Positions 39,325 through 52,319 of a stretch of DNA of 64,000 nt are shown here, piece after piece. The stretch comes from Blastocystis sp. Blastoise. Lineage: Eukaryota > Sar > Bigyra > Opalinata > Blastocystidae. Position 1 is the stretch's first letter. Every line of letters starts with the position of its first letter. The notes below the pieces were generated by a model. It searched no databases. It was not told the origin of the DNA and saw only the letters and a program-made list of their open reading frames with translations. The translations under genes and the position numbers were made by a program. The stretch spans positions 62,001-126,000 of the forward strand of contig JBBPEB010000024.1 in the NCBI GenBank assembly GCA_039096225.1, given 5' to 3'.

Positions 39325-39690
39325 TAGGCACCTTTTTATTATTAGTACCTTATGTTTGTACTATTATGAACATTATTACTGCAAATAATCATGAATATGC
39401 TAAGAAGCAATGTATTCTTGAAAGAAAAATTGTAAAAGAATCATTAGTGAATGAAACATTATTTATTTGTATAAAAATTCATCATCCTCTTAAATATGTA
39501 TATACATATATTATTATTATTATTATAGAGAAGAATTTGATTATTTTTATTTTTATTTTATTTTATTCTAATTATTATTTTATATATATATATATATTTT
39601 TATTTATTTATTTATTATTTTATATATAGATAGTGAACAGATAATTCTTTATAATGTCAAAATTTCTATTTTAGAGATTAAAAAAGGTAT
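39325..39690 (+). CDS. Coding-like exons, unidentified
   Basis: After a TATATAG acceptor near 39,327 a frame reads FLLLVPYVCTIMNIITANNH...KESLVNETLFICIKIHHPLKY up to a GTATAT donor at about 39,497. A later segment near 39,628-39,684 reads DSEQIILYNVKISILEIKK between TATATAG and GTATAT. Composition and splice signals suggest exons of one gene, perhaps continuing the small gene upstream. No family recognised. Confidence 0.35.
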
Positions 39691-39699
39691 ATAAATATT

Positions 39700-42276
39700 T
39701 ATTACCTAATTATTCATATAATAGTTTGTTTGATAATTATTTAATGTTGAAAATTTTAGCATTTATATACTATGAGATATTTTTATAGTATTTCTTCTTG
39801 TACTTCTTGATTAGAAAATATCATATAAAACTAGAATTACTAATCAGAATATATATTTTTGTATGTTTATGTCACTACATTTTATGTAGACTATTTGAAA
39901 GCTAAATTGATTTCTTTGAAGCTTCTAATTGTAATATAATTCTTTTCAACGAACTTATTGGATAAATATATATTACATATTAAGATTTGAATTAATGTAT
40001 TACCATGTTCATTGTTATATATATTTTGGTTACTTTTATTCCTGTATTACTACTACCTCTTTTTCCATTAGACAAATCTATATTTGGAATTAATTTATCT
40101 TCTTCTGACATTTTTTTTGTCTCCTATATTCTATTCATATATCTATCTTCATATTCTTATATTCTTTTTAAATAAATAAAAGAATTGAATTACTATAAAA
40201 TTCAATTATACTCTTCCTTCGTTTAGAATTATCAATATATATTTTGAATTTTTTCTTCATCTACTCATAATCCTTTTATTTTTATATACTCATTTAAGTG
40301 CTTCTATAAATATATATACTGATTCTATTTAGTAAGAGTAGCCTTTCTATATTGATAACTCAATTCTACCTTCTAAACTATTTACTTGTTACTATACATT
40401 TATCTTTCTGAAAAAAGAAATATTATTTCTAAGAATTTAAAATCAGCATTTATGTCTCTTATTCTTTTTCTATTTATACGTTAGAAAACACATATTTTCA
40501 TTTCAGTCTTTATATAAATATTTATTCACAATTAATATTTGATTTACAGAATTAGTCTATTATAATGTAAATATATTTTTACTACTATTTTTATTTTCTT
40601 AAATATCTCAATAATATTCAAGATGTCTATCCTAGATTCAAAACATATCCATTTTATTGTTATAATACTTCTTATGCTATTAGTCTTTCCGTTATTATAA
40701 TGAATCCTACTGAACATTATCATAAAGATCTACATATACTTATTTATATTTTACATATAATGAAAACGATATTATCAAACTTATTAATAATTCTATTATA
40801 CTAATTTTTATATAAAAATAATACTAAGCTCATATTATTCATTTATTGATACGAGTGCTTTAAAGCTAAATATCTTCCAAATATTGAGTTATATAATAAT
40901 AATATTGTTATTAATGATGTTTATTCAAAAATTACTTTTGCTCTATTCCTGTATTTAGAATTAAATTTAAAGAACTAAAATTTCATTATAATACTCTTAC
41001 TATTCCTATTATATTAATTATGAAAAAGAAATGATAATAGCTATAATGCAAATATTATATATATATACTATCTTTATTCCTCCTGTGACTACTACTCATA
41101 TTCCTGATACTATTATACTTTTATCAAATTATGTTACATACAAATAATGGCTCAAAACTGAGTATTTTCTTGTTTTAATAGTACTACTGATATTCATACT
41201 CCTTCTATATTATAGAATGTTACAATTACTCATATTAATGTATACTTATTATGTCTATGTTCATTTTTTTTAATGATATTGGTCATGATCACTCCAGGAT
41301 ATTATAAACATTTCATATTATTATTATTTTCCATTATTATTACTTTATGTCATTATTATAATCATATAAGTATTCTAGTTTTTATTCTACTGTTGTGGTG
41401 AATCTTGATTACATGAATCTTCATATTTCTATTTTCTAACTATTGTTTATCCTCTGAGAGTATTGAATCAACTAATAATGATTCACATAAAAATAATGAT
41501 ATCAAAATTCTATTAATTTTATTAATTATCATATCATTATGTTTCATCAATATTATTTCTTCCTTATCTAAGCTTTTTATTATTTATATTTCCCTTATAT
41601 CTGAGTCAATGTAACATATATTCGAATTACAAATGTTACTACAAAATGGAGTATTCCATATTATTTAAAAGTTAATATATATATAGATTATTAAAAACAT
41701 GTCCTTTTATTTTTAATTAATGTAACCTAACAAAATTATACATATTTCTTCTTATTCATGTAATTATACATTTTCTACCAATAATACTACTAGTAATAAT
41801 GATAGTTATCCTCATTTTATTCATATTCATACTACATGTTTCCATTGATTACTATGATTATACTGTTTATAGTTTTCTTAATACTCTTACTATTATGTAA
41901 TTATTTATACTTTAATTTGTACATCACCATATATTGATTTCATTGATTAATGAAATTATCATATAATTTTAATACTATATGTAAATAATGATTCTATTTT
42001 TAGAAATTCGAGAAACACTTATATTATATTACATACGTATCACCTAATAATTATATTAATAATTATATTATGTTGTATTAAAATGATAAATCTCATGCTA
42101 TTAATATATTGTTAAGCAACTTAATTCCATTTTACTACAATTTATTTTCATTCGATTACTTTTATTTCCAAATGCTAATTATTATCTTCTTAAGTAATTC
42201 CTTTTTCTGCTTAAAACTCCTTATAATAAGTCTCTTTTATTATCTTCTTCTATTCTTGTTGTTAAATAAGACTTTG

Positions 42277-42317
<41 letters not shown>

Positions 42318-44660
42318 CTTGTTGATCATGATATTATTAAGTTTTATTGACTACTTTTTTTTTCGGAAAGTAGTTAACTTATAAGAAATATTCTATTTTG
42401 AATTTGATAAATGTAAGAATTTTTAATAAGAATTATTTAATTATTTTTAATTGAATATAAAATTGAAAACTAAATATGTTCAAGGAGAATATAAAACATT
42501 TTTCGGCACAATCATTTATAAAAGAAGACAATTCCTTTATGTTTGAAGTTTTATATAATCTCTTTCATGGAATCATTATTAAAAAGTTTCTTTGTTTTCT
42601 AATTAGTTTTCATATCTTTAAATATCTATATATATATATATTTATAATGATTCTATTAATTACTATATGTGAGGATTATTTCATACATTTAACTATGATT
42701 ATAATTTATTTCTTTTTGAATATATAAATCAAAAATGGCATATGTTCTATTTCTTTCTGTTTTTATTCTTAATTTCAAATGAATTATATTATAAGAAAAC
42801 AGTCATTAATCTTATCAATAAAATTAATCATTTTTTATATATAGAAAATGTTAAACTATATCATTATCTGATTAAAATGAATAGATAATAATAATAATAA
42901 TAATAATAATTGTTATTAAAGATACTGTTTAAAACGATATGATTCTCACACATTGAATACGGAACATAGAAATTATATTTTGTAATAACAAATAGTATAT
43001 AGAAGATATCATTTTCAACTTACTTAATATTTTTCATTTTGAACACATTACTTTATTTTAATTATAATAAAATTGTTTCATAATTCGAAATATATATCAT
43101 ATATTATTAGTATTTATCAGAATATATTATGTAATCTCTTCTCGAATTCTATTATATAAGAATCTATTTTTGATACTGTTATCAATTTAGCGAAGTGAAA
43201 ATAATTATTTAACCTATCATACTATTTCTTAGTATTATTTATCATAACTGGTATTACTAGGTGCACTTTATTCTGAATATAAATTAATTTATTTGAAAGA
43301 AAATAATTTGCATTATTGAAACACTTCTTGATTATTTATAACTAATATATTTCTTTTCCTTGATTTGACCTTGAATTTAAATCTCAATCTTCTATTTATA
43401 ATTGAATCATCAAGTTTCTAATTATGTAGTTAGTAATCAGAAATGGATATTCTTTCTATTTAGTTCTTCTTCTTTTTAATGGTTTTATATAACATTAATT
43501 TTTGTTTTAATTATTTAAATTTCTTTTTAGTATTCAATAAAGAATCAGAATTCTTATGTCATATTATTAAATTGACTAATGATACTTATACTTAATACAG
43601 ATATTTCGTATTATTATTTGGTTTATCATATCATCAGCCATTAATGTTCTTCTTCATACGTAATTTCTTTATTATTTAATACTATTCTGATTAATTTTTC
43701 TTTTGTAAAGAATAACATTAATTATTTATGATTAAAATTAATAGAATTTAATTATACTATACTTTCTATTATACTACTGTGACTCTTTATTTTTACAGTT
43801 ATGATTACTTATAAAAACAATTTGATCATTAATTATACATTCTCCATATTTATTATGTTCTGTTATGATCTTATTTATAGATAAAAAAAGAAATGTATAT
43901 CTTTTTCCTATTATTAGTTATATATATTATGCTTTTATTTTAATTCAATTTTTCGTTGAAACCTTATTCGAATCAATATGAATTATTTCTTTTAAGCCTT
44001 AAAGATAAAGATTTTTTGCAAATATCTTTAAATAAAAATATCTAGAGTATATATTATTAAAATGAGAAATATCAATGTTTATCTTTACATAAATCTTCAT
44101 TGATTCATATTACTATGATTATTGCATGTTATTGAATAGTTTGATATTATAACTATCAAACTAATTAGAATAGTTGAATTAAATAAAATGGATACCAATT
44201 ATCTAATTAAAAATAATATATTATGAAGAATATTGTATTTCAAAGTGTCTTAAAATGTCATTTATATATAACTTTAACATCATACATATTTTAAAATATA
44301 ATTAAAAGATTATTATGAATATTATCTCCTAATGATAAACCATGATCTTTGTATCAAATCTTTTAGGATGTTATTTATATAAACAATATGGAAATATATG
44401 AAAGATGATAATATATATAAAAATAAATAAGATAAATAAATATATATGTATACCGTTATATCCTAATATATTAAATAATATATATAAAAAAAATAAGATA
44501 AATAAACATATATGTATACCGTTGAATCTTTTGTATCTTAATATATTAAATACTAATGAAAGAAAATAAGAATTAATAAGAATTACATGAAATCAATCAT
44601 TTTTAATATAAATTAATAAATAAAATTAAATAAATAAAATAATTATTATATATGGGAAAA
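39700..44660. other. Long decayed T-rich region, no intact gene
   Basis: Many short codon-like stretches with stops in every frame. A plus-strand segment near 40,840-41,035 (FIDTSALKLNIF ... ELKFHYNTLTIPIILI) faintly recalls a retropepsin of Ty3/gypsy type, but no reverse transcriptase motif was found. TA repeats lie at 42,281-42,314. Two near-duplicate segments occur at about 44,440-44,480 and 44,500-44,540 (ATATATGTATACCGTT). Confidence 0.35.
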
Positions 44661-44667
44661 TGTATTT

Positions 44668-46889
44668 TTATGACCATAAAGATTTTAAGTATCGTGTAGT
44701 AAAAACAGTATTAGTTTGAATATCGCTTGAATTGTATGCTCTTCTATTTGAATTCTTAGAATGTATATCTTCCTATAATAATTTAATATAGAAAAATATA
44801 TATAATAATTATATACTTGATTATATTCTTCATCCTCATCTTCACCCTTCCTTTTTATATGTATATCTGAAATAATAATATTATCAGGAATAATCTTATT
44901 GATTATTAAGAATGGAGATCCATATTTAGATTCTATTGGAACAGAATCATTTGAATTATTTATTATATAATATAATCTGCTAACTGATGGTTGTGAAACA
45001 GGGTATTCATGTTTTCTTATAAATACTATATCATTTATTTGAATATAATATAATGACTTTATTAGATGAATTGTATTCACATTTGATATATCTGTTGCAT
45101 TATATGCAATATAGGAGTTATCTAGTGACTCTATTCCTTCGTCTTCCTCTGTACTTGTAAACACTAATGATTCATTGATAAGAATTTCGGAATAATAAAA
45201 AATGGATAATAATTTCAAGTTTTCTTTTAGTTTATTATAAGATGAATTATGATCTAGTAAATCTATATTATTTGTGAGCAAATCCATATTAATATCTTTA
45301 AATAATAGTTGATTTATGGTAGTATCATTAAGTAAAATCAATTCTTTTATAAGATAATATATTTCTTGTTCATTAAGATCTTTCTCCTCTGACTCTCTTA
45401 AACCCTTTACAGAATGAATAAAGCTATTCTCAGCATATCTAATTGTTTTAAATTGTTTATGGGATTGATATTCATTATCATGAATGATATTGGTTTCAAC
45501 ATTATTCTCTAAATCAGCTAACATAGGTGAAGAAATATTTCTATTATTTATATTAGAAAAATCATTAATAAAACAAACTTCTTCTTGTATAAGTTTTTTT
45601 ATACTTGATTCATTAAAACATCTTCTTCCAAATGTTATCCGCTTTATTTTGGAGTAAAAACGTTCTGATTCATATGTACAACCATATAAATATGACCCTA
45701 CTGATTGTATAGAATCAGCTAAATGAAGATGTAGATGTATTTGTGAATTGATAATCTCTCGAGGCAATAAAACTTCACATAAGAAATTAAAAAGATAACA
45801 TTGTTTTCGTAGTATTTCTATATTGTTATTTAACATAAATAATTTATCATATTCAACTTCTCTAATTATTGTAGCTAAAGGATCAATAAGGAGAATAATT
45901 GAAGAATCTTCTATATTGAAATCATGAGTAATAAGAGGTAATATAACTGAAAAGAAGAATATTCTTGTATGCGAAGAAACACATGATATTTTCTTTTTAT
46001 TCATGATTAATCTAAACTCATATTCATATTTATTATATAAAGTATTAAGATTGATTATTCTTGTATTCAAAATATTCATGTTTTCTTTAGACAAACAATA
46101 TTTATTAACTACTTCAACTCCTTCAGTATTACTATCTTTTGAAACTAGTGAAGAGTAATGCTCAGTGTTAAAACCAAATAATAAGGATAGAAATAGAGTT
46201 ACAATATTATTAAATAGGTGCATTGTATCAATGCTGAAACTAGCTGAAATATCAAATAAGGGAATACTTTCAAATGGGCAACATTTCTTTTTGACACCCA
46301 TATATGATTCGTTCTCTTCACATAGACTTCTTTGAGTTCTTATAGTATCCATTGTCCTTTGATTATATTGCTTCATTTCAAACGCATCATTATATATATA
46401 TTCCAGTGGTATTGATTTAATTATTCTTGGTAGAAGACAAGATGTATCTTCTATATAATATGTATATATAGTAACATTTACTATTATATAAAAATGTATA
46501 TAAATGAAACAAAAATAGATATAAATATAGAAGAAACTAATACTAGAAATATATATAAAAATGTTTTTATTATGGATCATGAATATTAAGGAAATATGAA
46601 TTTAAATAATTATAATATCAATAATGGTATACTATACCAACTATTTAAAATATAGAGGCGATATAAGAAAAATTATATGAATAGTAATAACTATAAGATA
46701 TTGAACTACATATGATATTAATACAGATACTAAGGATAATAGTAGTACTAATAATAATATCAGTATAAAGAAGAATAAAGAATAATATATATACTATTAT
46801 GGATAATCAATGGAATATTGAAATAATGATAAAAGTAATATAATATAAATATAATAATATATATTTATAAAAAATATACTAATATAATT

Positions 46890-46959
<70 letters not shown>

Positions 46960-47947
46960 GGATTCTTGATAATTATTGGAAATTTTATTTCATTAATTTG
47001 ATTATTATCATTACTTTTGTCAATAAGATTAGATACACTTCCAAATGAGCATTTAATTCCTTCATGAAAATGTTCGTCTGTTCTTCCTATTTCTAATTCG
47101 CAACATCTACATGGGAAAATAGAAGATGGTCCACTGAAACAACCAATTGCTGTCATAGCGGCATAGTCTCCATATACATTTAATAATATTCCAACAACCT
47201 TTCTTTTTTGTATAGTGTTGTTTATCATTATATCCATTTCTATCCCCTTTGAAAGTTGTTTAAACTCTTCAACTATTATTGACATTATAGGCCAACTATG
47301 ATACTCTGAAGTAATTGCATAAGTCCAAAAAGATCTCTTATCATAATTTCTTTTAATATTATAGTTTAATAGCTTTATTAATAGAGGAAAGGAGGATCTA
47401 TTATAATCTGAAGAAGAATGCGAAAATACTGATATCCCATCACAAGTAAAACTAAAGGCTAAGAAAATATCGCCATTTTCTAGTAATCCTTCAATATACT
47501 TCTTATATGTAATACTTCTTAAAAAAAGAGGAATATCATCTGGAATACTATTTTGATCTGAATTAATTATTGATAATATATCTTCTTTTTTATAAAGAGA
47601 AATATCTTGGATCATTGTTTTTGATTTTAGCATTTGTCTTATCCTTGGTATTATAGGTACAATTGTTATTCTTCTACCTAAATAAACAATAATGCATATC
47701 TTATATATTAAAAATATAATATTATTGTCATACTTGATTTTACCTCACAAATACTATTTGAACAAGTCCTTTTTTCTATTTCAATTGATTCTTTACCTTT
47801 ATTATATCCAAGAATAGTATTACAACAATCTGATACATATATGTTAAGAGTAGAAACTTTATTAGGTACTAATCTTATTAATTTTTGTACTGCCTGTTGA
47901 CCATAAAGAGGAATATCAAATTTATTTATTGATGGATTTATTATCAT
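44668..47947 (-). CDS. CACTA (EnSpm) transposase, Tnp2-type, complete four-exon gene
   Basis: Exons on the minus strand: 47,947-47,734, 47,677-46,958, 46,450-44,817 and 44,772-44,668. Their summed length is 2,673 nt, exactly 891 codons, with phases 1, 1 and 0 at the junctions and a TAA at 44,668-44,670. Exon 1 holds a Cys-rich segment (SDCCNTILG ... CSNSICEVKS). Exon 2 matches Transposase_21: FSFTCDGISVFSHSS (first Asp), PIMSIIVEEFKQL, LLNVYGDYAAMTAIGCFSG (second Asp) and CRCCELEIGR. Exon 3 has PLFDISASFSIDTMHLFNN and, later, REIINSQIHLHLHLADSI and TYESERFYSKIKR, as in the downstream part of animal and fungal CACTA transposases. No stop or frameshift occurs, so this copy may be active. It is the reference for the fragments at 1 kb and 54.5 kb. 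CACTA-type inverted ends were not located. The start codon is the first ATG in frame; upstream exons are possible. Confidence 0.8.
46888..46957. repeat. TA microsatellite inside a CACTA gene intron
   Basis: About 70 bp of pure TA immediately follows the GT donor of the second intron (46,451-46,957) of the transposase gene. It is part of the intron and not coding. Confidence 0.8.
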
Positions 47948-47983
47948 TACTATATATATGAGAATAGGCAAAAAAATTCCCAT

Positions 47984-49389
47984 TGGTCAGTTTTTGGAAA
48001 ATGCATTTGATTGGCTAATGTATACTCAAGTTTGTGTACACAACTCCTCTAAACTTACGGGGAGTTAACTTTTGGTTGAAACACAGTTCAATACGATATA
48101 ACGTGTAGTTTTGCACCGTATATTTGGTTAAGCGATATTATTAATAATTAAAAAGTTATTAATAAAAGAACAGAAAACATGATTTTTGAGTCGTTTTTGA
48201 TTGGCTCTTTGGGATCATAAAGATAAAAATTGTTGACCAGACAATTGAAAAATAAACATGGGGTAAACTTGATTTTTTCTCAATCCCACAATATACGTTA
48301 TCCATGTTTATTCTTTATATTTATCTACTTTTTAATACTTTTTCATATTGAACACGTGAGGCCTTAACGGTCAAATTTAGATTCTCAATTTGACATCATA
48401 TTCTGATTCAGGAGGTCCAAAAACCTAGGTGTAGCGATTTTGAGCTCCTGAGGACGATTTTTGAGTGATCGATATTTTCTTTGATCTTCTTATAATTGAC
48501 TAATATTGTAGTATTGTAATCAATAGGTCATAAAACTACTATAGTAGAAACAAAGTTTTTAAATAACGAGTTTAAAAGTGACAATTTTGAAAAATGTGAA
48601 TTAAGTGGTCTTAGAGTGAGAGATTCAATATAATGACTTTTATTTAATAAACTATAGTTATAACTCCATACTATGTTAAAAGGAGAGTCAAAATTATGAA
48701 GGTCAAAGTGTATGGGCAAATGACAAAATGTGTCTTAAAATGTTTAAGATGTTGACTGTTGTGTTTATTGATCCAGATCAAGTCTACTCTACAAATATTA
48801 ACTTTAACTAACAAGTTAAAGGTTGCCAATTTGTCAAAATGTTTTAAAGGCTGTCTTAAACAAAGAGATTCAAAAAGCGGACTTTCATTTTATACATAGC
48901 ATGTGTATATAAATACTTTATTTAAATAGCTTTAGAAAATATTGTGGATGAGTGTTTTGTCAAATGGTAAAGTTGTATCAAGAGTTGATTGTTTTCATTC
49001 CTTTTTATTTAAATCAATGTTTCATGTCCACTCTATAAAAATAACCTTTTAATGATATGTTTAACACCTCAAAGTCAACATGTGTGTTTGGTTTGTTTAC
49101 TTTTAATAGTTGAAAATCAGTTTAAATCAATAAATCATGTTTTACACATGTACTCTTATTGATTCAAACAATTTAGAGATAATTTATTTGTTTGAGTATA
49201 AATAGATTTGTTCTCATTGTGACTGTTGTTAAGAAGAGGAAGTCTAAAAAAGCTATAAAAAGTTAGATATATATGTTTAAGGTCAAAATTGAAAAGTATA
49301 AATTAAAATGGTTTAAAATAAATTTAAAAAAGAGAATATATATATATATATAATATGTGAATAAAATATTAAAAAATAAAAAAATAACA
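47984..49389 (-). repeat. Degenerate ~244-bp tandem repeat block 1
   Basis: GAGATTCAA occurs at 48,620 and 48,865 (245 bp apart), each in a similar context (AATAT... AAACTAT...). The block ends about 525 bp before tRNA-like copy 1. No coding potential. Confidence 0.5.
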
Positions 49390-49455
49390 CTTTATGTCAG
49401 GAATTGAACCTGAAAACAATCTATATGATTGTTTCTCTCCTTCTAGAGCATAAAA
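49390..49455 (-). ncRNA. tRNA-like sequence, copy 1
   Basis: Minus strand, 66 nt. Acceptor TTTTATG/CATAAAG, D-like arm CTCT-AGAAGG-AGAG, an 8-bp anticodon-like stem AAACAATC/GATTGTTT with a 5-nt loop, and a canonical T-arm TCAGG-TTCAATT-CCTGA (B-box GGTTCAATTCC). The stems abut with no linker nucleotides, unlike a standard tRNA. A T7 run follows within 12 nt. Confidence 0.55.
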
Positions 49456-49496
49456 GGAGTTTAAAGAATAATAATAATTATTATATATATATATAT

Positions 49497-49655
49497 AATA
49501 GGAATGAAGAAGGAAGAAGTAAGAATGAGGAAGAAGTAAGAAGGAAAAGAAAGAAGGCAGAAAGAAGAAGGAAGGATGAGGAAGAAGGAAGAATAAAGGA
49601 TGAGGAAGAAAAAGGAAGAAAGAAGAAAAAAACTAAGAAGATTATTAAACCTATA
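49497..49655 (+). repeat. Short polypurine GAAGAAGG tract
   Basis: Almost all purine on the plus strand over about 150 bp. The open frames on both strands here reflect composition only. Confidence 0.6.
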
Positions 49656-49689
49656 TACAATAGAAAACATATAATAAATAAATAATGAA

Positions 49690-49724
<35 letters not shown>

Positions 49725-49725
49725 A

Positions 49726-49907
49726 CAGCCCCTTCCCTGAGGCCATTTTTTTTTGCTGCGCAGCAATTGTCACAAAAAAATGTGACACTTTTGCTATTTT
49801 TTGACAGTGTAAAAATTTCTTTTTCGTATTCATCAATATTAAGTCTGACTTAAAGTGTCTTTTTGTGACAGTCACAGCAAGTGTCACAGAAGTGAGGGAA
49901 GGCACTG
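49726..49907. mobile_element. hAT-type MITE, copy 1
   Basis: 182 bp with ends CAGCCCCTTCCC and GGGAAGGCACTG, flanked by TAAATAAA on both sides (the flank is itself a TAAA repeat, so the duplication alone is weak evidence). It shares AATGTGACACTTTTG, TTAAGTCTGACTTAAAGTG and GTGTCACA with the copy at 53,489. Confidence 0.75.
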
Positions 49908-49970
<63 letters not shown>

Positions 49971-49999
49971 ATTAATTAATTAATTAATTAATTAATTAA

Positions 50000-50038
<39 letters not shown>

Positions 50039-50040
50039 AC
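49908..50040. repeat. AAAT / TTAA microsatellite
   Basis: Tetranucleotide AAAT repeats on both sides of a TTAA repeat core (about 49,970-50,000). Together with 49,690-49,725 this is one microsatellite into which the MITE inserted. Confidence 0.9.
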
Positions 50041-50749
50041 ATCAAAATAATAAAAATAATAAATAAAATATAAATATATACCTATAAATTAACCTGAAAC
50101 CACAGATTAAAAAGAAAGACATGAAAAAACGAAGACCACAACACATCAACAACATTTTCTTTTCTATAGAATAAAAATAATAATAATATATTGAATAAAT
50201 GATATATAAGCACAAAATAAACAAAATGGATAATAAAAAAAAATAAATAATAAAAGAAACAAATGAATTAAAAAAGAAATACTAAAAAGAAATATATATT
50301 TATATACCTGAAACAAAGTAATCCATTACACACAACCAAGACCACTTCAAGAATCCTTCACTACCACAACCAAGACAAATACAAAAGAATCCTATAGAAA
50401 AGTGTATTATTTTAAATAAATAAATATATACATACAAATATATATAAAAATAATAACTAAACAATATCAAATAAATAAATAAAACATACTCAGTCAATCA
50501 ATATAATTAAATATTTAAAAAAAGAGTAAAGAACTATGTTTTTTGGGTACCCAAAATGATTTTAAATAAGAATGACCCAATTATTACTTTAGTAACAAAA
50601 TCAATGAAAAATTAAGGTTTTTTTTGATTTCTATTATGTTTAAAGAAGCATATTTTGAAAATAGACCCTATTATATTTATTAATACAAATGAAATAGAAT
50701 TCTTAAATACATATTCAAATACTTAATTGTATATTATATTATTAAATAA
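50041..50749 (-). other. Possible minus-strand mini-exons, otherwise AT-rich
   Basis: About 50,308-50,395 on the minus strand reads GFFCICLGCGSEGFLKWSW... between AG and a GTATATA donor in phase 1, and about 50,080-50,160 has a similar exon-like stretch. Both resemble the mini-exon style of the plus-strand locus to the right. Weak evidence. Confidence 0.25.
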
Positions 50750-52280
50750 GATGTCTAAAAACAACAAAATGTCATCCAGGAGGAGGTCTGGAAATAAAAA
50801 ATAATTTATATTTCAAAGAAAATCAGGTATATTATATCTATTTGTTATTATTATTCATATTTAGATTCTTCTACTCAATAAAATCCAGTTATGTATGCTC
50901 TTGGTCTTGGTGGTACTTGCTATGATGGTCTTTAAGGTATATATTTTTCCATTTCTTTTTTTTTTAATTATTTATTATATTATTTTAGGTTCTTCTATGT
51001 TATTTGTATCATACAGAGGTGGTGGTGTTGCCTGTTATGCTAACTGTGAAGGTATGTTGTCAATGATTTGTTTTTATTTTTTTAACTTTTCTTTATTTAT
51101 AGGTTCTTCTGTTGTTTTAAATAATGCTAATGATTCTAATGATGTAGATGTAGGTTCTTCTTATTGTATTGAAGGTATGTTACCAATCATTTATTTTATT
51201 ATATTTTTCTTTTATTATTTCTTTGTATATATAGGTTCATTAGTTGTTGTGCATGTTAACAGTGATGCTGATGATAGAAGTTTGTGTGATGTTAAAGGTA
51301 TGTTGTCATTCATTTATTCTTAATTTTTTACTTTTATATATATAGGTTGTTTTATTGATGTAACTACTGCTGTTGATGTTGTTGGTGATCAGGTAGACTG
51401 CTACTATGGTATTAAAGGTATATATATATTGTCATTCATTTATTATTATTATTTTTTATTATTATTTGTCTATTACTTTTTCTTTATAGGTTCTTTTATT
51501 GCTGTGAGTGTGGTTTCTGAAGGTGTTAATAATTAAGGTAAGTCTTTTTTTAATTTAATTTAGTTTATTATTATTTTTTATTTATATATAGGTGCTTCTA
51601 TTCTGATAGAGTCTTCTATTATAGGTTATGATATAGGTATATTCTTATTTCTTTATTTCTTTCTTTTTAATTTTATTTTAATTTATTAATACTATCTTTT
51701 TCATATATAGGTTGTTCAACTCTGTTATGATATGATGGTTATTCTTTTGTTCTTCTTTAGAAGGTATATATATGTATTTATTCTTTATTCATATATATAT
51801 ATCATTATTATTATCTATATCATTTATTATATGTAGGTGTACCATCTAATTTAGGATACTATCATCATGTGATGATGTGTATTCTTATAAATAGAAATAT
51901 ATCTAAAGGTATACATATATATACATATTATTATTATTATGTATTTTTTAATATATATATCTATATCTTTATCTATATAGGTGATAGTGCTAATAATTCT
52001 TTAATACTTAAAGGTATATATATATATATATATTACATATATTTATTATTGTATCTCTTATATATGTATATATATATGTTTTTTATTTCTATAGGTTCTT
52101 CTGATGTGATAGTATGTAGAAAATGTTTTTTTTTTTTTATTTTTCTTCTTTTTATTTTGCTTATTATTTTTTATTATTATTTACTTTCTTTATATATCTA
52201 TTTATTTAATAGAATACTTTGTTTTGTATATTTTGTTTTGTTCGTATTATTATTTTTATTTTTTATGTGTTGACTATTAA
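50750..52280 (+). pseudogene. Second phase-1 mini-exon gene, decayed
   Basis: ATG near 50,751 starts a basic exon (MSKNNKMSSRRRSGNKK). Exons of 30-75 nt follow, each beginning G|GT after AG and ending at G|GTATRT: for example 50,991-51,052, 51,103-51,175, 51,236-51,298, 51,347-51,418, 51,490-51,537, 51,592-51,637, 51,838-51,908 and 51,982-52,014. All junctions are phase 1. Products include SSVVLNNANDSNDVDVGSSY, SLVVVHVNSDADDRSLCDVK and ASILIESSIIGYDI. In-frame stops occur (TAA in the first exons and in the fifth full exon, TGA near 51,728), so it is probably a pseudogene. The layout of a short basic first exon followed by D-S-S resembles the Helitron ORF1 at 24.7 kb and may be the remains of a related Helitron. 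Confidence 0.5.
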
Positions 52281-52319
52281 GATAATTGTTGAATTACTTA
52301 ATGTTAATAGTATGTATCC

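Noticed and set aside
40600-42000. A Ty3/gypsy or copia retrotransposon
   Set aside because: Only a faint protease-like stretch; no reverse transcriptase, integrase or LTR could be found.
44400-48100. CACTA terminal inverted repeats around the intact transposase gene
   Set aside because: I searched both flanks for CACTA/CACTG-type inverted ends and 3-bp duplications and could not find a convincing pair.
18729-52280. Reassignment of TAA/TAG to glutamine in this genome
   Set aside because: The 2,684-codon ORF and the intact CACTA gene contain many CAA/CAG Gln codons and no internal TAA or TAG, and both end at TAA.
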